A stretch of DNA of 64,000 nucleotides. It comes from Anaerolineae bacterium (GTDB lineage: Bacteria; Chloroflexota; Anaerolineae; Aggregatilineales; Phototrophicaceae). Shown in pieces: positions 48,871 to 57,547 of the stretch; positions within the stretch are counted from its first letter, which is position 1, and the number at the start of each line of letters is the position of its first letter. The position numbers and the translations under genes are program-made. The notes below the pieces were generated by a model. The model was not told where the DNA came from. It was given only the letters and a program-made list of their open reading frames with translations, and searched no databases. The DNA lies in the NCBI GenBank assembly GCA_019912965.1, contig JAIOHM010000185.1, forward strand, positions 1 to 64,000. Direction: 5' to 3'.

Positions 48871-48910
48871 CCCCACCCCCAAACCCCCTCCCCGCACGCG
48901 AGGAGGGGGC
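48871..48910 (-). repeat. GC-rich hairpin repeat, inverted relative to 57-92
   Basis: CCCCACCCCCAAACCCCCTCCCCGCACGCGAGGAGGGGGC. Confidence 0.6.
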
Positions 48911-49056
48911 TTTAAAGACCGCTACAGATCATATTGTCACCCTGTTTAACCCAAAATGCGTTTCCACCGTTTAGTGTGGTGCTACCCCAACATATACAAA
49001 TTTTGTGCGGAAATAAAAGGGACACTCGATATTGTGTCCCTTCGGGTTTTGAGGGA

Positions 49057-49773
49057 TTAGCTTTCGCCCAAGTAGACTTTCTTGACCATTTCGTTGTTCA
49101 TGAGGGCTTTGGCAGAATCGCTCAGTGCAATTGTTCCGGTTTGGAGTACATAACCCCGTTGCGCTACTTCCAAAGCCATGAGGGCGTTTTGCTCTACCAG
49201 CAGAATAGTTGTGCCTTCGCTGTTAATGTGTTTAATGATGTCGAATATACCTTCGACCAATACAGGAGCGAGACCCATTGAGGGTTCGTCCAACAGCAAC
49301 ACACGCGGGGCGGACATAAGCGCGCGGGCAATCGCCAGCATTTGCTGCTCACCGCCGGAAAGCGTGCCACCTTTTTGAGCAACGCGCTCCCGCAAGCGGG
49401 GGAATAACACAAACATCTGCTCCATACGGTCACTAATGACTGACCGGTTAGTCACATTCCACGCGCCAATTTCGATATTCTCGCGCACCGTGAGCAACGG
49501 AAAAATACGACGCCCTTCGGGAACATGTCCAATACCCAAAGCAGCGATTTCATGCGGTTTGACGGCGGTGATGTCCCGCCCTTCCAAAAGCACACGACCC
49601 TGCTTGGCACGTACCATTCCGCTGATGGTACGCAGCGAGGTGCTTTTGCCTGCACCATTAGAACCAACCAATGTTACAATCTCGCCCTCGTCAACCTTGA
49701 GGCTGACTCCCTTCAGAGCGTGAATATGTCCGTAGTAAGTATGGACGTTTTCGAGTTCAAGCAACGTCGCCAT
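49057..49773 (-). CDS. livF: Branched-chain amino acid ABC transporter ATPase
   Basis: LVGSNGAGKSTSLRTISGM, GHVPEGRRIFPLLTVRENIEIGAW, LSGGEQQMLAIARALMSAPRVLLLDEPSMGLAP. Confidence 0.94.
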   Translation of the reverse strand: MATLLELENVHTYYGHIHALKGVSLKVDEGEIVTLVGSNGAGKSTSLRTISGMVRAKQGRVLLEGRDITAVKPHEIAALGIGHVPEGRRIFPLLTVRENIEIGAWNVTNRSVISDRMEQMFVLFPRLRERVAQKGGTLSGGEQQMLAIARALMSAPRVLLLDEPSMGLAPVLVEGIFDIIKHINSEGTTILLVEQNALMALEVAQRGYVLQTGTIALSDSAKALMNNEMVKKVYLGES

Positions 49774-50596
49774 TGAGATGTTCCTCGCCATTCATATCCG
49801 CAGTACCCGCCGCATGGCGGCCCAAATAGGCTTCGATCACGCGCGGGTTGGCGCGAATGTCTGCCGGAGAACCTTCCGCAATTTTCTGACCATAATCCAG
49901 CACGGTGATGGCTTCGCTGATGCCCATCACTACGCGCATATCGTGTTCAATCAATACAACTGTGATTCCTAATTCATCCCGGATGCGCCGGAACAAAGCC
50001 ATTGCCTCGACACTTTCGTTGGGGTTCATCCCCGCTGTTGGTTCGTCAAGGAGGATGAGTTGGGGATCACTGGCTAAGGCGCGGGCAATTTCGACACGAC
50101 GCTGATCGCCGTAGGGAAGGTTACGGCTGATTTCATCACCCTTCCCTGCCAAACCCACAAAACGCAGCAGGTCGCTGGACTTCTCGCGCACATGTTTTTC
50201 CTGAGCGTTAAATCCACCCAGACGGGTGAGTGATTCTACCAGCATCCGCAGTTCTGTTCCCGGCTTATCGCGCAGCCGGGAGTGCATACCAACCATCACA
50301 TTTTCCAACACGGTCATACCGGGGAACATGCGAATGCTCTGGAAAGTCCGTGCCATACCAGCCGCATTAACCTGATCGGGACGCAGACCAATCAAGGAAC
50401 GACCATTAAAAACGATGCTGCCCTCATCGGGTTTATAAATGCCCGTCAGCAAGTTGAAGAAAGTGGTTTTGCCCGCACCATTCGGCCCAATAATGGCACT
50501 GATGCTGCGTTCTTCGATACCAATGGTTACATCGTTTACAGCAGTCAAACCACCGAAGCGTTTGACCACATTACGAACATCTAAAAGTAGAGCCAT
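49757..50596 (-). CDS. livG: Branched-chain amino acid ABC transporter ATPase
   Basis: IIGPNGAGKTTFFNLLTGIYKPDEG, ARTFQSIRMFPGMTVLENVMVGMH, LPYGDQRRVEIARALASDPQLILLDEPTAGMNPNE. Confidence 0.94.
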   Translation of the reverse strand: MALLLDVRNVVKRFGGLTAVNDVTIGIEERSISAIIGPNGAGKTTFFNLLTGIYKPDEGSIVFNGRSLIGLRPDQVNAAGMARTFQSIRMFPGMTVLENVMVGMHSRLRDKPGTELRMLVESLTRLGGFNAQEKHVREKSSDLLRFVGLAGKGDEISRNLPYGDQRRVEIARALASDPQLILLDEPTAGMNPNESVEAMALFRRIRDELGITVVLIEHDMRVVMGISEAITVLDYGQKIAEGSPADIRANPRVIEAYLGRHAAGTADMNGEEHLNGDVA

Positions 50597-50600
50597 AAGT

Positions 50601-52193
50601 CTATTCCTTCCCGTCCGCTTCGGGCAGTTCTTCGGCAACGGAGGCTTTCTCCTGCTGCAACTCCATACTGCGGCGCGGTTCTGGCAACAATCCCGCAGGC
50701 CGGAAGATCATCATTACAATAAGCAGAAAACCGAAAACCAAGCGCTCATATTTGGCAAGCTCCAACTGGGCAGGCCATCTATCAAAAGCAAATTCGGTGG
50801 GTTGGGCGAGGATTAACACGCCAACAATTCCCAACAACGGGATAAACAGCGCCAAACGCATCCTAGCCGGAGTCATATTGGTTTTTACGAACCGGGTCAC
50901 CAGCGGAACAAGCAGTTTTGCCAACCACCACAACACCAGCGCAGCTACGACAATCAGAATAATGGCTACCAACCAAGATGGCAAAACCACATCGCCGTTT
51001 TTCCAGTTGGTGATTTGCAGTGACATATTTTTGAGCATTTGCAGGTTAAGCAAGGTAACGATACAAGCACCCAACAATGCCCCGCGTATACCGCCGATGC
51101 CGCCCACAATTACCATCGCCAAGATGCTAATGGATTGATTCAGACTGAAACTTTCCGGGCTGACGAAAGACTGTTTAGCAGCATACAAGACACCGATTGC
51201 CCCGGCGAAGGAAGCACCCATCGCAAAAGCCATCAATTTCAACCGTACCAGCGGCACGCCCATCGCTATTGCCGCAACTTCATCTTCGCGGATAGCCGTC
51301 CAAGCGCGACCAATTGGTGAGTTATCCAAACGGCGGGCAATTACGATAATGATGGCAATAATCACGATGGCAATGAAATAGAACAACATTTGCTGAGCGA
51401 GGGATTGAGCATTGTTGATAGGTATGCCCAAGCCCGACTCGACCCGTGTGATTATTTCGGTGATGAACGGCGGAACAGGCGGCTTTAGCACTCCATCCAA
51501 ACCCTGTGAGCCATTAGTAAAATTGGTGGGGCTATTGGCATTCACCGCCAAAACCCGAATCACCTCGCCAAAACCGAGCGTCACAATCGCCAGATAATCA
51601 CCGCGCAGACGAAGGACGGGCAAACCCAGCAAAATGCCACCGATACCGGCGACGCCAACCCCGATGATAACGAACAGGTAAAAAGAAGTGGCAGGAACCA
51701 GTAAATTGTTAATCTTGAAGTAGGTATCCACATTGGATGTGAACATCGCCCAGAGATAAGCCCCGACCGCAAAGAAAGCCACGTAACCCAAGTCGAGCAA
51801 TCCCGCAAAACCGACGACAATATTCAGCCCCAGCGCCAACCCAGCAAAGATACATATCTGGATAACCAACTCGAAGTAAGAACTGTCGTACATGCCAATC
51901 AGCGGCAGCAAGATAAACAGTACAACCAAAACGAGCAGACTTTTATACCGCCAATCAACATTCGCTCCCAGAATGAGAAACGGCGAGAGTATCAGCGGCG
52001 GAAAAGCCAGTGTACTTTTAATTGGGAACAATGGATCCTGGCGACTCAGACTGCGTAAAATGAAGTATGCGCCTAGCAGATAGATAATCAGCACCGCACC
52101 TGCAATCCAAGGATTGCGGAGGGCTGTTCGAATACTTTGGATAAACTGACGCACAGGTGAACCCGAATTTGGAGAAATTGTTTGTGTTGCCAT
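50601..52193 (-). CDS. livM: Branched-chain amino acid ABC transporter permease, enlarged (530 aa)
   Basis: LGLNIVVGFAGLLDLGYVAFFAVGAYLWA, LRLRGDYLAIVTLGFGEVIRVL, PIGRAWTAIREDEVAAIAMGVPLVRLKLMAFAMGASFAGAIGVLYA; unusual extra segment before the terminal FRPAGLLP. Confidence 0.92.
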   Translation of the reverse strand: MATQTISPNSGSPVRQFIQSIRTALRNPWIAGAVLIIYLLGAYFILRSLSRQDPLFPIKSTLAFPPLILSPFLILGANVDWRYKSLLVLVVLFILLPLIGMYDSSYFELVIQICIFAGLALGLNIVVGFAGLLDLGYVAFFAVGAYLWAMFTSNVDTYFKINNLLVPATSFYLFVIIGVGVAGIGGILLGLPVLRLRGDYLAIVTLGFGEVIRVLAVNANSPTNFTNGSQGLDGVLKPPVPPFITEIITRVESGLGIPINNAQSLAQQMLFYFIAIVIIAIIIVIARRLDNSPIGRAWTAIREDEVAAIAMGVPLVRLKLMAFAMGASFAGAIGVLYAAKQSFVSPESFSLNQSISILAMVIVGGIGGIRGALLGACIVTLLNLQMLKNMSLQITNWKNGDVVLPSWLVAIILIVVAALVLWWLAKLLVPLVTRFVKTNMTPARMRLALFIPLLGIVGVLILAQPTEFAFDRWPAQLELAKYERLVFGFLLIVMMIFRPAGLLPEPRRSMELQQEKASVAEELPEADGKE

Positions 52194-52195
52194 GC

Positions 52196-53329
52196 TTATA
52201 CCTTTTCGTCCACCCGTTCGCCAATCAGACCACTTGGACGGAAGATCAGAATAAGTATCAGAATCGAGAAAGCGAAAATATCGGTATAACGCTGTCCGAA
52301 GGTCGGAAAATAGACCAAGATACCGTTCAAGAAGGATTCAATCATGCCTAGCGCCAGACCACCCAGAAGTGCGCCCGTTACATTACCAATACCGCCAAGC
52401 ACCGCAGCCGTAAAAGCTTTGATGCCGGGGATAAAGCCCACATAAGGTGTGACAGTACCCACGTTCATCCCAAAAAGCGCGCCCGCTGCACCACCGAACG
52501 ACCCACCAACGAAGAATGTGAGCGAAATCATCAGGTTGACGTTAATCCCCATGAGGGCTGCTGTGCCCATATCCTGAGAAACCGCCCGAATACCACGCCC
52601 TAGCTTCGTGCCATTTACGAAGTAGTTCAACGCAACCAGCATCAACACCGCGCCGATAACCACAATAATTGAGGTGACCCGAACATTGACCGTGGTTTCG
52701 CCAAATACAACGGGAATGGGATTTTTCATCCAGACAAGATCGCTGGTTGGATATGTCAAATTGAATTCGCCACGAATGGCTGCTTCAATGGCACGTACCA
52801 GATCGGTCAGCAAGAGCGAAACACCGATTGCAGAGATCAGGGGGACAAGCCGAGGCGCACCCCGTAATGGACGGTAAGCAATACGCTCGATCAAAACCGC
52901 GAGCAACCCGCTAAACACCATCGCAATAACCACCACGAAAATCACCAGCAGTGGCGGACTCCAAGCCTGCAATGCCCCGGCATCACCCAGACGGCGCATC
53001 ACTTCAAACCCGATGACCGAGCCAAACATAAAAATCTCGCTATGGGCGAAGTTGATGAACTTCAAAACGCCATAGACCAGCGTATAACCCAACGCAATCA
53101 TCGCATACACAAATCCCAAGCTAATGCCCGCAATGAGCATACCCGGCAATTGACGGTTAATCTGGTCGATCAGGATGATGTTGGGACGGGGTTCGGGAAA
53201 GAGAATTGCCAGGATATAAGCAAGAACAGTTACAACAACTCCTGCCCCGATGATAAATACCAGCATTTGGCCTACCGGGTACAGGATGAAACGATAGAGC
53301 CAGTCAGTAGCACTTCGAGCTGACAGCAT
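52196..53329 (-). CDS. livH: Branched-chain amino acid ABC transporter permease
   Basis: AGISLGFVYAMIALGYTLVYGVLKFINFAHSEIFMFGSVIGF, IRAVSQDMGTAALMGINVNLMISLTFFVGGSFGGAAGALFG. Confidence 0.93.
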   Translation of the reverse strand: MLSARSATDWLYRFILYPVGQMLVFIIGAGVVVTVLAYILAILFPEPRPNIILIDQINRQLPGMLIAGISLGFVYAMIALGYTLVYGVLKFINFAHSEIFMFGSVIGFEVMRRLGDAGALQAWSPPLLVIFVVVIAMVFSGLLAVLIERIAYRPLRGAPRLVPLISAIGVSLLLTDLVRAIEAAIRGEFNLTYPTSDLVWMKNPIPVVFGETTVNVRVTSIIVVIGAVLMLVALNYFVNGTKLGRGIRAVSQDMGTAALMGINVNLMISLTFFVGGSFGGAAGALFGMNVGTVTPYVGFIPGIKAFTAAVLGGIGNVTGALLGGLALGMIESFLNGILVYFPTFGQRYTDIFAFSILILILIFRPSGLIGERVDEKV

Positions 53330-53351
53330 AAATATGCTCCAATGAATACGC

Positions 53352-53400
53352 TTTAAAAAAAAGCGGCGGGCTGCGTTTTTGGGCGCAGCACCACCGCTTC
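53352..53400 (-). terminator. Strong hairpin with T-run between livK and livH (partial terminator/attenuator candidate)
   Basis: Minus strand GAAGCGGTGGTGCTGCGCCCAAAAACGCAGCCCGCCGCTTTTTTTT. Confidence 0.8.
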
Positions 53401-53415
53401 CAACTTCTAACTTAT

Positions 53416-54633
53416 CTACATACCTGCCATCATGGCATCTTCAAGAGCCTTGAAGGGCGAGGGAATTTCCAGCGTCTCCAGAAGGGTGTTTGAACCCCAT
53501 GCCGCCGGGTCACTCGAACCAACCTGAATGACATAGTACAGACCGATTTCAGGATCACCATACGCATCGAAGGTGATATTGCCGGTCAGCCCTGCGTAAT
53601 CGTGGGTGCCACGAGCAACCGAAGCGACTGCTGCACGTGAGGGAACATCACCAGCGAGTTCTGCGGCAACCTGAATGGCCTGCAGAGCAATGGCGGTCGC
53701 ATCATAGGACTGAGCCGCAAATGGCTGTGGGTCTTCGCCAAACTTCGCCTGGTAATCTGCGACGAACTGGGCAGCATTCGGGTAAATTGAAGCTGGGCCA
53801 GCGACAGAGGTGTAGAAGGTGCCAACACCTGCCTCACCAGCAAGCTGGGCGAATTCCGACGAGTCAAAACCATCCGGGCCGACGAACAGGCCAGTGTAGC
53901 CAGCGGCGCGTGCCTGATTGATGAAGATACCCGTCTGTGAGTAGATACCACCGAAGTAGATGGCATCCGGTGCCAGCGCCAGAATTGGCTGGATAACGCC
54001 TTCAAAGTTGGAGGCTTCGGTTGTGCCTTCGAAACCGAGGACGGTCAGCCCCAAATTGGCGGCTTCCACCTGGAAGAATTCAGCAACACCCTGTCCATAA
54101 GCGGTGGTGTCGTGCAGAACATAAACCGAGGCAGCACCCTGGCTGGCAACGAAGCGCGCACCCGTCGGGCCTTGCAGATCGTCACGTCCGCAGACACGGT
54201 TAATGGTGGTCAAACCACGATCCGTCACACGGGGGTTGGTATTGGCCGGGGAAACCATGAGCAGATTGAACTGATCATAAACTTCCGACGACGGGATGGC
54301 GACACCGCTGTTCAGGTGACCGACGACTGCCAGAATGGCCGGGTCATTCACCAGATTGTTGGCATTCGAAACGCCAACATCCGGGGTAGCCTGATCGTCG
54401 AAGGGCACGTATTCAACCGTGTAACCCATCTCGGTCAGTGGGCCGGAAAGCTGCTCAACCGCCAGCGCAACCGCGTTGCTCATGCTGCTGCCGAGAGCCG
54501 ACTGTGGGCCGGAAAGCGGAGTCTGCGAAGCAATCTTGATGACCTTCGCATCCTGAGCACCGACGACGGTTGCACTGAGCGCCAGCGCGACCACCATCAG
54601 CAGGAGAAACAGACTAAATCGTTTGACCTTCAT
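53416..54633 (-). CDS. livK: Branched-chain amino acid-type periplasmic binding protein
   Basis: Signal peptide MKVKRFSLFLLLMVVALALSATVVGAQ; IKIASQTPLSGPQSALGSSMSNAVALAVEQL; ILAVVGHLNSGVAIPSSEVY. Confidence 0.93.
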   Translation of the reverse strand: MKVKRFSLFLLLMVVALALSATVVGAQDAKVIKIASQTPLSGPQSALGSSMSNAVALAVEQLSGPLTEMGYTVEYVPFDDQATPDVGVSNANNLVNDPAILAVVGHLNSGVAIPSSEVYDQFNLLMVSPANTNPRVTDRGLTTINRVCGRDDLQGPTGARFVASQGAASVYVLHDTTAYGQGVAEFFQVEAANLGLTVLGFEGTTEASNFEGVIQPILALAPDAIYFGGIYSQTGIFINQARAAGYTGLFVGPDGFDSSEFAQLAGEAGVGTFYTSVAGPASIYPNAAQFVADYQAKFGEDPQPFAAQSYDATAIALQAIQVAAELAGDVPSRAAVASVARGTHDYAGLTGNITFDAYGDPEIGLYYVIQVGSSDPAAWGSNTLLETLEIPSPFKALEDAMMAGM

Positions 54634-54822
54634 ATACTCTCCCCATAATTGGTAATAAGTGGGTCAATGCAGATATTCTATGCGGCGCTGTACGATAATT
54701 AACCCCAATAGATAGACGAGAATTCACGTTACTATTTGGTAACTTCGTACAGACCGCCAGTTCGCAAGAGAATACCATGCATTACAGAAACCTACAAGAT
54801 ATTCAAATGAGAGGACGAATTG

Positions 54823-55749
54823 ATGTCTAATATGTTGAAAGGTGCTATATACGGACTAAGTGCGGCTGCCATATGGGGCGGCATGTATGTGGTATCCGAT
54901 GTGGTGTTAAAGATCATTCCACCTTTTACCCTGCTCACGATTCGGCTGCTGCTGGCGCTGCTGGTGATGGGTATTATTGTTTATTGGCGGCGGGAGAAAC
55001 TGCGGATGCCAAATCGGCGTGAAGCCATCCGGTTGATGGGTGTTGGATTGCTGGGATTCGGCGTAAGCGTAGGGGCGCAGTTCGTCGGCACCGATTTATC
55101 CAATGCTATTAACGGGGCGCTTGTGACCAGTGCTTCGCCAGCATTTATTCTCATCTTCGCGGCGATAATTCTACGGGAAAAGCTCACCATGCAGCGTATC
55201 GCCGCAGTTACGCTGGCAACGATCGGTGTTGTGGTCATTCTGGATTTGAGCAAGGCGGATTTCAGTTCGGCGGCTTTTGTCGGCAATCTGGCGCTGGCAG
55301 TGGCAGCACTAACATGGGGCTTATTTTCTGTGCTGCTCAAAAAAGTGAGTGCGGCAATGGATACGATGGTCGTCACACTATTCGGGTTTGCAGGCGGGCT
55401 GTTCCTGACTATTCCAGCAGCAGCAATTGAACTCACACAACGGCCAATTGGCACAATTGATGGTGGGCTGATTCTAGGCATTCTGTATCTGGGTGTCGTC
55501 TCAACTGCCGGGGCAATGTGGTTCTGGAATCAAGCATTTACGCTGGTAGACGCTTCGGTGGCATCGTTGTTCTTCTTCGCCCAGCCTCTAGTGGGCGCAG
55601 TGCTGGGAGTGATTTTGCTGGGTCAGGAGATGACATCGAATCTGCTGATGGGAGGGTTATTGATCGGAATTGGTGTTCTGCTTTCGATTTATCCGTTGGA
55701 AAAAATCGTAGATCGGTGGGCAGTTAAAGCGCCCGAAAAAGCAGGTTGA
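54823..55749 (+). CDS. EamA/DMT family transporter
   Basis: Ten-TM ORF, two EamA-like halves: AAIWGGMYVVSDVVLKIIPPFTLLTIRLLLALLVM; LTWGLFSVLLKKVSAAMDTMVVTLFG. Confidence 0.88.
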   Translation: MSNMLKGAIYGLSAAAIWGGMYVVSDVVLKIIPPFTLLTIRLLLALLVMGIIVYWRREKLRMPNRREAIRLMGVGLLGFGVSVGAQFVGTDLSNAINGALVTSASPAFILIFAAIILREKLTMQRIAAVTLATIGVVVILDLSKADFSSAAFVGNLALAVAALTWGLFSVLLKKVSAAMDTMVVTLFGFAGGLFLTIPAAAIELTQRPIGTIDGGLILGILYLGVVSTAGAMWFWNQAFTLVDASVASLFFFAQPLVGAVLGVILLGQEMTSNLLMGGLLIGIGVLLSIYPLEKIVDRWAVKAPEKAG

Positions 55750-55791
55750 AAATGTTCAATCCTAAAAATCGCAGATTAGCGGCGAAGTCGC

Positions 55792-55820
55792 TTGCGAACT
55801 ACCGGCAATAGGTCTATCAT
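55792..55820 (+). promoter_or_regulatory. Sigma70-like promoter TTGCGA-N17-TATCAT upstream of the peptide SBP gene
   Basis: Hexamer pair with 17-nt spacing, ~45 nt before ATG. Confidence 0.45.
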
Positions 55821-55862
55821 CGCCCATAATATAACGTTCATTACATCGACAGACGAGGTACC

Positions 55863-57470
55863 ATGAACATTCGCCTGCCCTACTCTCTCAAGTTTGCCTG
55901 TTTGCTACTGTTGGTTTTAGTTCCCTTTACTATTACCCAAGCACAGGATACCCCGACGACTTTAACCATTGGGACAAGCTACATCATCGATACGCTGAAT
56001 CCGACGGTCGGCTATTACGGGTACAACATTCGCGGCCTGCTCTACGACACACTGGTTGAACAAGCAGATGGCAGCAATGTTGAAGCGGGGTTGGCGGAAA
56101 GCTGGAGCGTTTCTGATGATGGCTTAGTCTGGACATTCAAAATCCGTGATGGGGTCACTTTTAGTGATGGAACACCCCTGACAGCGGTTGAAGCGGCATG
56201 GACACTCAACTGGGTTATCGAAAACGAAATCCCAACCATGTCGTCATATCTGAGCAACATTATCGAGGTTGAGGCACCTGACGCGACTACGCTGAAAGTC
56301 ACGCTGGATACCCCGGTTTCCAATATGATTAGTTCCAAGCTGCTGTTTGTTTTCATTCTGCCGCCGCACATTTGGCAAGATAAAACGATTGATGAAATCA
56401 TGGAATATGATGACCCAACAGCGGTAAGCATTGGTGCAGGGCCGTACACGGTACGAGAATTCCAGCCTGATGAGTTCCTGATTCTGGATGCAAACCCGAA
56501 TTACTGGCGCGGCAAATCACCCGTAGACGAGATTATCTACCGCCACTATGCAAATGATGATGCATTGATTCAGGCGATGCTGGCTGGCGAAGTCGATCTG
56601 ATTACATCACTGCCCAGTTCCGGTGTTGTGCCGCTTCAGGGGAACAGCAACATTACTGTAGCAACCGGGAATATCGGCTACTTTGCTGATCTGGCGGTCA
56701 ATTCGTATGAAACTGGTACACACCCTGCCAGTCTGAATGATCCGGTTATTCGCATGGCGATGGATTATGCGATTGATCGCCAGCAGATTACCACGATTGC
56801 GTATCAAGGTTATGCACAACCGGCCACAACCTTCATTCCGCCTTCAATGGGCATTTATCACAATACGGACATTGCCGGACTGCCTTATGATGTTGCAGAA
56901 GCCAACCGCATTCTAGATGAAGCAGGCTATCTCGATAACGATGAGGATGGCGTCCGCGAATATTCAGATGGCACCCCGTTGGAATATCGTTTGTGGGGGG
57001 ATGACTGCTGTGCATATTATGTTCGAATGCTGGAAATTATCGCGGATGGGTTCGCCCAAATTGGCATCTCGGTTGTGCCTGTGACCCAATCGACCGATAC
57101 ACTGATCGCCGCGCAGATTGATTATGATTTCGATCTCGTCCTTTGGGAGTGGGCGCCGGATACCGATCCTCACTTTTTGACCAGCGTCTTCACCTGTGCA
57201 GAAACACAGGATGGTGGCTGGAATGACAGCGGTTATTGCAACGCGGAGTACGATGCATTGTTCGATGTACAGGCTACAGCACTTGACCAGCAGGCAAGGA
57301 AAGATGCTATCTGGACATTGCAGCAAATGATTTATGATGCACGGGCGTGGATTATGATCGCCTATACCGATTCTATCAGCGCGTATCGAAATGATCGGTT
57401 CAGTTTCCACCCGAATCTGGCTATCGCCGGTGTGAAATGGGCCTTGTTCAACGATTTCGCTGTGCTTTAA
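55863..57470 (+). CDS. Family 5 peptide ABC transporter substrate-binding protein (canonical order)
   Basis: Signal peptide; LTIGTSYIIDTLNPTVGYYGYNIRGLLYDTLVEQADGSNVEAGLAESWSVSDDGLVWTFKIRDGVTFSDGTPL; RMAMDYAIDRQQI. Confidence 0.93.
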   Translation: MNIRLPYSLKFACLLLLVLVPFTITQAQDTPTTLTIGTSYIIDTLNPTVGYYGYNIRGLLYDTLVEQADGSNVEAGLAESWSVSDDGLVWTFKIRDGVTFSDGTPLTAVEAAWTLNWVIENEIPTMSSYLSNIIEVEAPDATTLKVTLDTPVSNMISSKLLFVFILPPHIWQDKTIDEIMEYDDPTAVSIGAGPYTVREFQPDEFLILDANPNYWRGKSPVDEIIYRHYANDDALIQAMLAGEVDLITSLPSSGVVPLQGNSNITVATGNIGYFADLAVNSYETGTHPASLNDPVIRMAMDYAIDRQQITTIAYQGYAQPATTFIPPSMGIYHNTDIAGLPYDVAEANRILDEAGYLDNDEDGVREYSDGTPLEYRLWGDDCCAYYVRMLEIIADGFAQIGISVVPVTQSTDTLIAAQIDYDFDLVLWEWAPDTDPHFLTSVFTCAETQDGGWNDSGYCNAEYDALFDVQATALDQQARKDAIWTLQQMIYDARAWIMIAYTDSISAYRNDRFSFHPNLAIAGVKWALFNDFAVL

Positions 57471-57499
57471 TCTGGCGGCAAATCTGATAATCATTTACC

Positions 57500-57524
57500 A
57501 GGCGTCCTGTATGGACGCCTTTTG
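57500..57524 (+). terminator. Hairpin with T-run between SBP and permease genes
   Basis: AGGCGTCC TGTAT GGACGCCT TTT. Confidence 0.7.
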
Positions 57525-57547
57525 TGTACATTAGGATTGTTACATTC

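Noticed and set aside
57524-57547. ORF-track start of the second DppB at 57524
   Set aside because: That GTG directly abuts the terminator hairpin T-run; the GTG at 57548 gives a more typical permease N-terminus.
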